From: Gemmatimonadaceae bacterium
GTDB taxonomy: Bacteria > Gemmatimonadota > Gemmatimonadetes > Gemmatimonadales > Gemmatimonadaceae
Assembly: GCA_025451425.1 (NCBI GenBank)
Contig: JANWKK010000069.1
Coordinates: forward strand, 1-7,013
Length of the DNA stretch: 7,013 nucleotides
Direction of reading: 5' to 3'
This document shows, one piece after another, positions 1 to 6,975 of the stretch. A model generated the notes under the pieces. That model was not told the origin of the DNA. It did no database searches and saw only the letters and a list, made by a program, of their open reading frames with translations. Every line of letters starts with the position of its first letter. Positions within the stretch are counted from its first letter, which is position 1. Both the position numbers and the translations under genes were made by a program.

Positions 1-53
1 ACGCGTTGTCGACCGAGAGAGGAGCGTGGACATGAGAGGAAGGGGAGAAGGGC

Positions 54-2261
54 TCAGTGGTTCTGCGAAGACGTTTCGGTACGTGACGGTACAGGGAGCC
101 GCCTAACAGGCTTCACGACGAGAACGCCGGCTCGTGCCGTTGGATCCCCGGGGGCGCGCATTGTGTCGGCGAGCACGACGTCGTCGGAAGGCGCGGCGCC
201 GTCGACTTTCCAGAGAAACACGTAACGTCCCTCGGCCAACGGAAGCTCGACGGTCCAGAGGTCGCCAGAGCGGGTCGCGGCAACCGGCGTCGCGACGAAG
301 TTGCCCGTCAACTCAACCGAATGGGCGTTCGGCGCCTGCAAAACGAAGCGCGCGACGTCGCCCCAATGCCTGCGGACCAGGAAATGATGATCAGGGTCGA
401 CGCGCGCCTCAGTGACCGTCCCAAGCCCGCTCGCGTCGATCGTGTCGGCGCGTGACGTGAGATGGACTGGCCGCCTCACGACGCCGCTGCTGGTTGTGAG
501 CTCCACGTCAATCGGCAGATCGAATGGTGCGGTCGGCTGCATCTGGCTCACGATCACCTTGCTGCCCTCGATGCGCGCGTCGACGTCGGGAATGTACTTC
601 TCGGTGAGCCACGGCATAACGAGCGGGCTCACATCGCGTCCCGACGCCTTGTTCATATCGGCGATGAGCTCCTGATAGCCGTTCGCTCCGTAGCCGGCAT
701 GACGTACGAACTCGCGCATTCCGCGATCGAACGCGCTGTCGCCGAGCACATAAGCGAGCTGATGAAAGATCGACGATCCTTTGTAGTAGTGAATGCGACC
801 GTTGTCGGGATCGCCGAGCAAGGTCTGTCGTCCCTCGAAACCACCTTGAAAGCCCGCGCGATCCTGGCCGCCCATGTAGGCGACGTACACCCGCTCCCAC
901 ACTGCGCGCCCAGCGGCCGGTCCGTAGAGATCGGCCAGCACGAGCGATTCACAGTACGTCGCCCATCCTTCCTGTAGGAAATTGGCGGCGGGTCCGCTCG
1001 CATCCATTGTCCAACCGTGCGCCACCTCGTGGGCAAAGGCGGCCGACGGCGCGAGTACGGGCTCGTCCAAAATTTTCACATTGTCGCCGGCGACGACGGC
1101 GTTGTTCATGCGCACGGTGAACCCGGAACCGTGCAGCACGCGATTCTCCACGATGACGAGATATCGCGATGGCCACTGTGGCTCGCCAAAGCGCGGTGTC
1201 AGCAGCCGATACTCTCGCGCCACGAACTTGGCGAGCGAATCGTGCGAGAAGCGAAACTTCGGTGTAAGGAATGTCTCGAAGGTAAAATCGCCGATGCGCG
1301 ACGTCGTTCGCTTCCAATTGTTGTCGTACATCAGGCTGAGGATGAACTGCGGATGCACGCTCTCGCCGCGAACCGTTCGGACACCATTCGCGACGCTCTC
1401 GCTCTGCGGCACGCTCGTCGTCAGCTGATACGCGGCGGGAATCGTCACGGTCACCGTGAGCGACGCGAAATCGTTGCCGCTGTCGTAATTGAAGAATGGC
1501 AACCACGCGTCCGTGTTCTCGAGCGCCCCGAACGCTGGCGTCGCCGAGCTGTCCGTGAGCGGACGCTCATCATCAGCAATCACATATCGGAGGGCGACTC
1601 GAGTGTGTTTCTGCGGTCGAGCCGCGATCCACAAGACGCCGCCGGCGAGCTGATAATCGGCTTCCTTGCCGTTGACGCGCACGAGTTGAAGCCGAGCGAC
1701 GTTGTTCAGCCGAACGGCGAGCCCCAAGGGCGTGCCGACGGTGACGTCGAGTGTATCGTCGATGAGACTTTTGTGTCCCGGGTCGAGTGCAACGTGAATC
1801 TGCTGCGCATGGATGACATTCCCGCTGTCGAGTGGGATCTGGTGGCCGAGGTACCATGAGCCGTCTCGGCGCGTCGCCTCGTAGTAGCCCGCGAGGCGTC
1901 GCACTTGATTCGTCTCGTCACCGCCAGCCGAGAGGCCGTGTCCCCGACCCGCGTGAATCGTGGGCGTGAGCAGAAGGACGGCGCGATCCGTGGAGGACCA
2001 CGTAACGCGTGCCAGGCCGGCCTCGCGGGGGCTCGATCGCTCGACGGCCGTGTGCATGACGCGTCGACCGAGTGGGTCGCCATAGACGCTGTCGAACGCC
2101 GCGGGCGAACCCGTCGCGAATCGCGCCAGCACAAGCCGCGCAAGCGAGTCCGGCGTCGGCGCGCCAACGGACTGGGCATGAATGGTTCCAAACTTCAGAA
2201 CCGACAGCGCAAGAGCGATCTCGAACGTAAGAGAACGAGAGAGACAGCGGAGACGTGGCAC
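54..2261 (-). CDS. Secreted M1-like zinc metallopeptidase with C-terminal CBM48/AMPK-CBM-like domain
   Basis: A 735-residue exported protein, probably a zinc-dependent peptidase of the gluzincin/M1 type acting in the periplasm or outside the cell. Residues 1-29 look like a signal peptide (basic start, hydrophobic stretch 13-27, cleavage after IHA). A beta-rich N-terminal region runs to about 330, and the catalytic domain covers roughly 335-560. Zinc ligands are H411 and H415 in HEVAH, with E412 as catalytic base, and E431 in FLQEGWATY. Y492 in HYYKG matches the M1 transition-state tyrosine region. Two oddities: only 15 residues separate H415 from E431 (M1 usually has 18), and the expected GAMEN site reads HGSGFTVRMNN (377-387), so ordinary aminopeptidase activity is doubtful. 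Residues about 635-717 resemble an isoamylase-early-set/AMPK-CBM beta sandwich (RFVLQAPNAHSVELTGNF ... GRYVFLWKVDG). The start is GTG, chosen for the Shine-Dalgarno 6 nt upstream and the signal peptide. It is divergent from the receptor operon. Family is confident; substrate is unknown. Confidence 0.88.
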   Translation of the reverse strand: MPRLRCLSRSLTFEIALALSVLKFGTIHAQSVGAPTPDSLARLVLARFATGSPAAFDSVYGDPLGRRVMHTAVERSSPREAGLARVTWSSTDRAVLLLTPTIHAGRGHGLSAGGDETNQVRRLAGYYEATRRDGSWYLGHQIPLDSGNVIHAQQIHVALDPGHKSLIDDTLDVTVGTPLGLAVRLNNVARLQLVRVNGKEADYQLAGGVLWIAARPQKHTRVALRYVIADDERPLTDSSATPAFGALENTDAWLPFFNYDSGNDFASLTVTVTIPAAYQLTTSVPQSESVANGVRTVRGESVHPQFILSLMYDNNWKRTTSRIGDFTFETFLTPKFRFSHDSLAKFVAREYRLLTPRFGEPQWPSRYLVIVENRVLHGSGFTVRMNNAVVAGDNVKILDEPVLAPSAAFAHEVAHGWTMDASGPAANFLQEGWATYCESLVLADLYGPAAGRAVWERVYVAYMGGQDRAGFQGGFEGRQTLLGDPDNGRIHYYKGSSIFHQLAYVLGDSAFDRGMREFVRHAGYGANGYQELIADMNKASGRDVSPLVMPWLTEKYIPDVDARIEGSKVIVSQMQPTAPFDLPIDVELTTSSGVVRRPVHLTSRADTIDASGLGTVTEARVDPDHHFLVRRHWGDVARFVLQAPNAHSVELTGNFVATPVAATRSGDLWTVELPLAEGRYVFLWKVDGAAPSDDVVLADTMRAPGDPTARAGVLVVKPVRRLPVPSRTETSSQNH

Positions 2262-2267
2262 GCGGTG

Positions 2268-2272
2268 CTCCT
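2268..2272 (-). promoter_or_regulatory. Shine-Dalgarno AGGAG fixing the GTG start of the peptidase
   Basis: On the minus strand AGGAG is followed by a 6-nt spacer (CACCGC) and then GTG. This supports the GTG start, which places the signal peptide at the very N-terminus. Confidence 0.75.
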
Positions 2273-2302
2273 GTGGACGGGCGCGCGAAAAGGCACGGTG
2301 TA

Positions 2303-2330
2303 CATTCGTACGGACAAATGCTAAGTTGGT
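2303..2330 (-). promoter_or_regulatory. Conserved divergent element, copy facing the peptidase
   Basis: Read on the minus strand: ACCAACT, TAGC, ATTTGTCCGTAC, G, AATG. Outside the 3-4 nt gap it matches the plus-strand copy at 2430-2456 at 23 of 24 positions. The end of GTAC lies 46 nt before the peptidase GTG. Orientation and distance fit a core promoter or activator/operator site. It does not match a sigma-70 -35/-10 pair or the Bacteroidota -33/-7 (TTTG, TAnnTTTG) pattern convincingly, so its class is left open. Confidence 0.6.
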
Positions 2331-2429
2331 TGCGCCGCGGCTTTCTCACCAGTGCCGGCTGTCCAGGCGCTGACTTCCCCTCATCGCGGCGCCCCGTTCA
2401 CCCGCAAGTGCCTCTTACGGCGCCAGTGT

Positions 2430-2456
2430 ACCAACTCTAATTTGTCCGTACCAATG
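2430..2456 (+). promoter_or_regulatory. Conserved divergent element, copy facing the SusC/SusD operon
   Basis: Reads ACCAACT, CTA, ATTTGTCCGTAC, C, AATG. It is the outward-facing partner of the minus-strand copy at 2303-2330. The end of GTAC lies 40 nt before the receptor ATG. Two such long matches in one 230-bp divergent region, each directed at its own gene, point to shared regulation of peptidase and importer. Whether this is a sigma-factor promoter or a regulator-binding site cannot be decided from one locus. Confidence 0.6.
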
Positions 2457-2491
2457 GCGGCTACGCCGATTCCTACCACGCGGAGACCACG

Positions 2492-5400
2492 ATGAAACGT
2501 CGCACATGGCTTGCGGCGATGCTGTTCTCGGGAGCGAGCGCTTTCACGCCCGCCCTCGGCGCGCAGCAAGCGGGCAACGGGACGATCGCCGGCAGAGTGA
2601 CCGACGCGCAATCCGGCGCTCCCCTCGAGGCGGTAACAATCGCCGTTCAAGGCACGCAGCTTGGCGCCACCACGGGACCGGATGGCACGTATCGCATTAC
2701 TCGCGTCCCCAACGGTTCGCACGCTGTCGCCGCGCGCCGGATCGGCTACGGCGCGATCACCCGTAATGTCAACACCGCCGACGGCCAAATCGTCACTGTC
2801 GATTTCGCGCTCCAGACCTCGGCGGTGAATCTGCAAGAGGTCGTCGTCACTGGAACCGCTGGGAATCAGACGCGCGCCGCGCAGGGCGCCGTCGTCGCGA
2901 CGATCGACGCCAGCAGCGTGACCAGCGAAGCGCCGGTCTCCACGCTCAGCCAGGTCCTCGAAGGGCGCGTCGCCGGCGTCAACGTGACGACCGCGTCCGG
3001 AACTTCCGGCACCGCGCCACGCATCAACATTCGCGGCGCGACGTCGATCTCGCTCTCGAACGCGCCGTTGGTGTTCATCGATGGCGTCCGCGTTTATAGC
3101 GGGGCCCGCAACGACGTGGGCTCATATCACGGACTTGAAATTCTCGGTGGCCAATCGGTCACGGCGCTCAACGACCTCAATCCCGACGACATCGAGAGCA
3201 TCGAGGTCGTGAAGGGACCGGCGGCGTCGACACTCTACGGCGCCGACGCGTCAGCAGGCGTGATTCAGGTCATCACGAAGAAAGGTCGTCTGGGCTCGCA
3301 TGAGTTCCGTCAGAACATCACGACCGAGTGGAACCAGATCGATCCGAACTTCACGCCGCGCGCGCTCTACGGAACGTGCAGCGCGGGTGACGTTGGGGCC
3401 GGTGGCGCGCCACTCTGTCAGGGGTTGACCGCAGGCGCCGTCATCTCCGACAATCCGCTTCAGCGCGAAGGCGTGTTTCACAATGGCAATCTCGGTTCCC
3501 TCGACTACAATGGGCGCGGGGGCGGCGACAGCTTCGGCTACTTTATTTCCGCTGATGCAACCAATGAACAGGGGACGACGTCCAACAACGCGACCCAGCG
3601 ACGCACCGGCCGCGCGAGCTTCAACTGGGTCACGACGCCCACGTTAGGCATCGACGCGACCATCGGTATGAGCCGGAACGACTATCGGCTCCCCGAGGGC
3701 GACGACGGCAACTACGGTTACCTGCCGCAGCAATACGCGCTCTCGAACATCTACGGCGTGCAGGTCACGAATGGCGTACGAAGCGGCGGTCTGAGCACGC
3801 CTGTTGCCGGACTCGAAGCGGTTCAAAACGAGCTCACGACGGTGCGGTTCACTCCGTCGACGCAGATCCACTATAGCCCGTTCTCGTGGTTCACGAACCG
3901 CGTCACGCTCGGCGCCGACATCTCGTCGACGCACGGCGTCACCTTCTTCCCGAAGAACAGCGGCAACTGGTACGCGGGCGATCAGTCGAACGGGTACGTC
4001 GAGGACGTTCAGAATCCAATCAACATCTATACGGTCGACTACCTCGGCAACATCCACGCGTCGCTGGCCGGCGGAAACATTGGCTCCGACTTCTCGTTTG
4101 GCAGTCAGTACATCAACAGCGTCACCAACTATCTCGCCGGCATCGGTATCGGTCTCGCGACCAATTCCTCGAACCTCGTCTCCTCGGCGGCGACGAACGA
4201 GTCGCACCAGTCGTACACCCAGGCGAAGTCGTTCGGTCTGCTCGCGCAGGAGCAACTATCCTTCGGGCAGAAGCTCTTCCTTCAGGCTGGCGCGCGTGTC
4301 GACCGCAACTCTGCCTTCGGAACCGCATTTGGCTCGCTGTTTCTGCCGAAGGTGAGCGCATCCTATGTGCTGTCGCAGGAGCCCTTCTGGCAACGCATCG
4401 CACCCGGGATCTCGACGTTCCGACTCCGCGCCGCCTACGGCACCACGGGGCGTTCACCCGATCCAGGCGCGTCGCTCAGAACGTACGCGCCATTCACCTA
4501 CGTCACGCCGTCGGGCGGCGTCGGTCCTGGCGTCGTCCAGGCGAGTCCTGGAAATCCAAACCTCAAGCCCGAGCGCGGAACGGAGTTCGAGGGCGGCTTC
4601 GACGCAGGCTTCTTTCACGAACGTGCCGGCATCGAGCTCACCTACTTCGACAAGCACACGTCGGACCTCTTGCTGCGCGATCCGCTCGCGCCCTCACTGG
4701 CGTACACGACCAATCCTTTTGTCAACGCCGGGAAAGTCGACAATCGCGGAATAGAGTTTACAGTGCACGCAACACCGGTCGAGCTCCGCAACGTCAAATG
4801 GGACGCGGCGCTCACGGGCGCGACGCTGCATAACAAGCTCGTAAGCCTCGGCGGCATCACGATCCCCGCGCAATCGGAGATCAGTCCCGATCTCACGTAC
4901 CGCTACGTCGTCGGTAAGCCGCTCGCGTCGTGGTACTCGAGTCAGATCACGAGCATTGACACCGTCGCCGGCGTTGCCACGGTCACTGGTACGCCAGTGT
5001 TCACGAGCCCGCAGTTCCCGACGTTCACGGCGAATTTCAGCAGCACCGTAACGCTCTTTCGGAACTTCCGCCTCTACGGCCTCTGCACGCATCAGCAAGG
5101 TGCAACGATTCTCAACGTGACGCCGCTCTCTCAGGACCTCACCGGAACGAGCGCCGGGTTGAACTTGCCTGCCGGCCAGGGCGGCTACAGCAAAACCGAG
5201 CTGATCGCGCACGAAGGACCGTTCAAGACGCCAGCTGGCGCGTCGGTCCCGCTCGTGCTCGACCGGTATCTCCAGCCGACGGACTTCGTTAGGCTGCAGG
5301 AGCTCTCTCTCTCGTACGATCTGCCGGTGCAGCTCGCGCAACGGATGCGCGCGGCGGGTGCGTCGCTGGTCGTCGGCGGACGCAACCTGCACATCTGGAA

Positions 5401-5539
5401 GAAGGCAGCGTTCGATGGTCCCGATCCGGAGCTGCAGGCGAACACTGTGAATGGCGGCCAGGCTCAGTTCCCGTCGGTCGAAGAGTTCACGGTGCCGAAT
5501 CCGCGCCGCTGGATCGTCCGCCTCAACCTCCAGTTCTGA
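2492..5539 (+). CDS. SusC/RagA-type TonB-dependent outer-membrane receptor
   Basis: A 1015-residue outer-membrane beta-barrel importer that should be energised by TonB-ExbBD and pair with the SusD-like lipoprotein encoded just downstream. Signal peptide 1-24 (hydrophobic 6-21, cleavage near LGA-QQ). Residues about 29-112 are a CarboxypepD_reg-like beta domain (GTIAGRVTDAQSGAPLEAVT). The TonB-box-like stretch LQEVVVTG is at 114-121. The plug spans about 125-265 with INIRGATSI, PLVFIDGVRV and the signature IESIEVVKGPAASTLYGADA. The barrel carries GNPNLKPERG (687-696) and the late-barrel pattern LQPTDFVRLQELSLSYDLP, and ends in phenylalanine, as expected for Bam-dependent insertion. C296 and C309 could form a loop disulfide. 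GGAG (2482-2485) stands 6 nt before ATG. Length is normal for SusC proteins. Substrate is unknown: no carbohydrate-active enzyme is adjacent, and the divergent peptidase favours peptides (inference). Confidence 0.95.
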   Translation: MKRRTWLAAMLFSGASAFTPALGAQQAGNGTIAGRVTDAQSGAPLEAVTIAVQGTQLGATTGPDGTYRITRVPNGSHAVAARRIGYGAITRNVNTADGQIVTVDFALQTSAVNLQEVVVTGTAGNQTRAAQGAVVATIDASSVTSEAPVSTLSQVLEGRVAGVNVTTASGTSGTAPRINIRGATSISLSNAPLVFIDGVRVYSGARNDVGSYHGLEILGGQSVTALNDLNPDDIESIEVVKGPAASTLYGADASAGVIQVITKKGRLGSHEFRQNITTEWNQIDPNFTPRALYGTCSAGDVGAGGAPLCQGLTAGAVISDNPLQREGVFHNGNLGSLDYNGRGGGDSFGYFISADATNEQGTTSNNATQRRTGRASFNWVTTPTLGIDATIGMSRNDYRLPEGDDGNYGYLPQQYALSNIYGVQVTNGVRSGGLSTPVAGLEAVQNELTTVRFTPSTQIHYSPFSWFTNRVTLGADISSTHGVTFFPKNSGNWYAGDQSNGYVEDVQNPINIYTVDYLGNIHASLAGGNIGSDFSFGSQYINSVTNYLAGIGIGLATNSSNLVSSAATNESHQSYTQAKSFGLLAQEQLSFGQKLFLQAGARVDRNSAFGTAFGSLFLPKVSASYVLSQEPFWQRIAPGISTFRLRAAYGTTGRSPDPGASLRTYAPFTYVTPSGGVGPGVVQASPGNPNLKPERGTEFEGGFDAGFFHERAGIELTYFDKHTSDLLLRDPLAPSLAYTTNPFVNAGKVDNRGIEFTVHATPVELRNVKWDAALTGATLHNKLVSLGGITIPAQSEISPDLTYRYVVGKPLASWYSSQITSIDTVAGVATVTGTPVFTSPQFPTFTANFSSTVTLFRNFRLYGLCTHQQGATILNVTPLSQDLTGTSAGLNLPAGQGGYSKTELIAHEGPFKTPAGASVPLVLDRYLQPTDFVRLQELSLSYDLPVQLAQRMRAAGASLVVGGRNLHIWKKAAFDGPDPELQANTVNGGQAQFPSVEEFTVPNPRRWIVRLNLQF

Positions 5540-5541
5540 GG
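5538..5541 (+). promoter_or_regulatory. Shine-Dalgarno GAGG overlapping the receptor stop codon
   Basis: The receptor TGA (5537-5539) runs directly into GAGG, which lies 9 nt before the lipoprotein ATG at 5551. This indicates one transcript and probable translational coupling, in line with a 1:1 outer-membrane complex. Confidence 0.65.
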
Positions 5542-5550
5542 ATCAGAGCC

Positions 5551-6795
5551 ATGATTAAAAGATCTTTATCGATCGCGGTGGCTCTCGCTGGCGTTGTGGG
5601 CGCGGTCGCCTGCAACATGGACGTCTCGAACCCGTCCGTCATCGACGCCGCGACCTTCAACCCAAACGCTGACGGCACCACACTCTCGCTGTCGGCGCAG
5701 ACCAACTTCTTCATCGCGTTTCAGAGCGTCGGGGTCTACGGCGGCTTGATTGCCGAAGAGCTCTGGAGCGGCGCCGCGCGACTTCAACAGAATCGAATCG
5801 CGACGCGCAATTTCGCCTCGACCGACGACATCAATACCGACTTCTTCGCGCCGCTGAGTCTCGCCATCGCGTCGAATGAGAACGCAGTCAAAGCGCTGCA
5901 AGGTGGTCCGTCTGCGGCATCGGATATCAATCTCGCACGCGCCTCGATGAACCTCGGCTTCGCGCTCGAGCTCATGGCCGAGTCGGCATGCGCTGGCGTC
6001 ATTCAAGGTGGACCGCAGCTCAGCGACGCGCAGCTCATCGATTCGGCGATCACTCGCTTCACCAGTGCGGTAACCATCGCCACCGCGGCCGGCTCGGCCG
6101 GTACCGCGATCGTCAACACGTCGAACGTCGGACTCGCTCGGGCGTACTTGCAGAAGGGTGACTACACTCACGCGAGCCAGACGGCAGCCCTGGTCCCGCC
6201 CGGCTTCCAGGCCAACGTGGTCACCAGCGCCAACGTGAGCACTCAGGGATCGTTAGGTAATCAGTTCTACGGCATCACGGCTGGTGCGCAGATCGTTGCG
6301 CCGGCACTCTATCGTACGGGCGATCCCCGCACGCCTGCCGACAGCACGCGTCCCGGCTCGACGCTCAACGGCGTACCGTACATCGTTCAGGCGAAGTACA
6401 AAACCTACGGCGATCCGATTCGCCTCGCGTCCTCGCTCGAGGCACAGTATATCAGTGCGGAAGCGGCCATCCACGGTAGCGCCAACACCTCGGCGGCGCT
6501 CACGCTCATCAATGCGCGGCGCGCTGCTGGTGGCCAGAGCGCGTACGGCGGTGCCACGGACACGCTGTCGGTGATGAGCGAGCTGCTCAATCAGCGCGCA
6601 CGTGACTTCTGGCTCGAAGGGAAGAAATTGGGAGATCTGCGCCGCAATCCGTCTGTGCCCGTGACGGCTGTGTTGACTGATCCGAATTTGTCTGCGACAT
6701 ACCTCAAGAGTAAGAACCCGCCGACATTCGGAAGCAACTTCTGCACGCCGATTCCGCCGCAGGAAACGAGCGCGAATCCGAATTTCAACCCGTAA
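5551..6795 (+). CDS. SusD/RagB-like outer-membrane lipoprotein
   Basis: A 414-residue lipoprotein expected to sit as a lid on the SusC-type receptor and bind substrate at the cell surface. The signal peptide is basic then hydrophobic (MIKRSLSIAVALAGVVGA) and ends in a lipobox-like VAC with C21 as the lipidated residue. The helical, TPR-like body includes the pattern NLGFALELMAESACAGVI (134-151) and ARAYLQKGDYTHA (196-208). The C-terminal half shows the SusD hallmarks: YISAEAAIH (300-308), LLNQRARDFWLEGKKLGDLRR (345-365), and the terminal CTPIPPQETSANPNFNP, close to the family's PIPxxExxxNPN ending. It is shorter than the roughly 500-550 residues typical of Bacteroides SusD. C147 and C398 are the only cysteines besides C21. 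It is the second gene of the operon and is followed within 31 bp by a palindromic repeat. The family call is solid; the ligand cannot be read from sequence. Confidence 0.92.
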   Translation: MIKRSLSIAVALAGVVGAVACNMDVSNPSVIDAATFNPNADGTTLSLSAQTNFFIAFQSVGVYGGLIAEELWSGAARLQQNRIATRNFASTDDINTDFFAPLSLAIASNENAVKALQGGPSAASDINLARASMNLGFALELMAESACAGVIQGGPQLSDAQLIDSAITRFTSAVTIATAAGSAGTAIVNTSNVGLARAYLQKGDYTHASQTAALVPPGFQANVVTSANVSTQGSLGNQFYGITAGAQIVAPALYRTGDPRTPADSTRPGSTLNGVPYIVQAKYKTYGDPIRLASSLEAQYISAEAAIHGSANTSAALTLINARRAAGGQSAYGGATDTLSVMSELLNQRARDFWLEGKKLGDLRRNPSVPVTAVLTDPNLSATYLKSKNPPTFGSNFCTPIPPQETSANPNFNP

Positions 6796-6825
6796 CGTCT
6801 CACATCGCGCAGGAATTGAACAAGA

Positions 6826-6975
6826 ATCACGAATAACGCGAATGACGCGAATCGAACAATTCGCGTCATTCGCGTCATTCGCGTCATTCGCGTCATTCGC
6901 GTCATTCGCGTCATTCGCGTCATTCGCGTCATTCGCGTCATTCGCGTCATTCGCGTCATTCGCGTTATTCGTGAT
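6826..6975. repeat. 27-bp perfect inverted repeat enclosing a 9-bp tandem array
   Basis: The left arm (6826-6852) is built of three 9-mers: ATCACGAAT, AACGCGAAT, GACGCGAAT. The right end (6949-6975) is ATTCGCGTC, ATTCGCGTT, ATTCGTGAT, the exact reverse complement. A short spacer, CGAACA (6853-6858), separates the left arm from the array. An outer pairing AATTG (6814-6818) with CAATT (6976-6980) extends the symmetry past a 7-nt bulge (6819-6825). In RNA or single-stranded DNA the left arm could pair with the far end (27 bp, array looped out) or with closer copies (17 bp before the first mismatch). No T-run follows, so it is not a standard intrinsic terminator, though it could stop or protect the operon's 3' end. 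Confidence 0.9.
6859..6966. repeat. Tandem 9-mer array: 11 perfect ATTCGCGTC copies plus one variant
   Basis: Unit ATTCGCGTC repeats without error from 6859 to 6957 (99 bp). The twelfth unit is ATTCGCGTT (6958-6966), followed by the diverged ATTCGTGAT (6967-6975). Perfect identity among the inner copies indicates recent amplification, probably by slipped-strand replication helped by the flanking hairpin. Copy number is therefore likely to vary between strains. Confidence 0.95.

Noticed and set aside
1..33. Minus-strand ATG at 33 opening a frame (MSTLLSRSTTR) that leaves the window
   Set aside because: It could be the next gene 20 bp after the peptidase stop, but only 11 codons are visible and there is no Shine-Dalgarno in the pyrimidine-rich leader.
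32..106. Short plus-strand frame of 24 codons after a GGAG at 21-24
   Set aside because: Most of it overlaps the end of the peptidase gene antisense, and it is too short and featureless to support as a gene.
1017..1859. Long plus-strand frame of 280 codons opposite the peptidase
   Set aside because: It is an antisense shadow in GC-rich DNA. The opposite strand carries clear zinc-peptidase motifs, whereas this translation is arginine-rich with no recognisable domain.
2332..2392. 8-bp inverted repeat GCGCCGCG (2332-2339) and CGCGGCGC (2385-2392)
   Set aside because: It has a 45-bp spacer and pure G/C arms, easily produced by chance in this composition, with no symmetric placement relative to the conserved elements.
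3886..4833. Plus-strand frame of 315 codons inside the receptor gene
   Set aside because: It is an out-of-frame, arginine-rich shadow. The receptor frame is continuous and matches the SusC family throughout.
6826..6975. Intrinsic terminator or CRISPR array
   Set aside because: No T-run follows the stem, so it is not a standard Rho-independent terminator. The repeats are 9 bp with no unique spacers, so it is not a CRISPR array.
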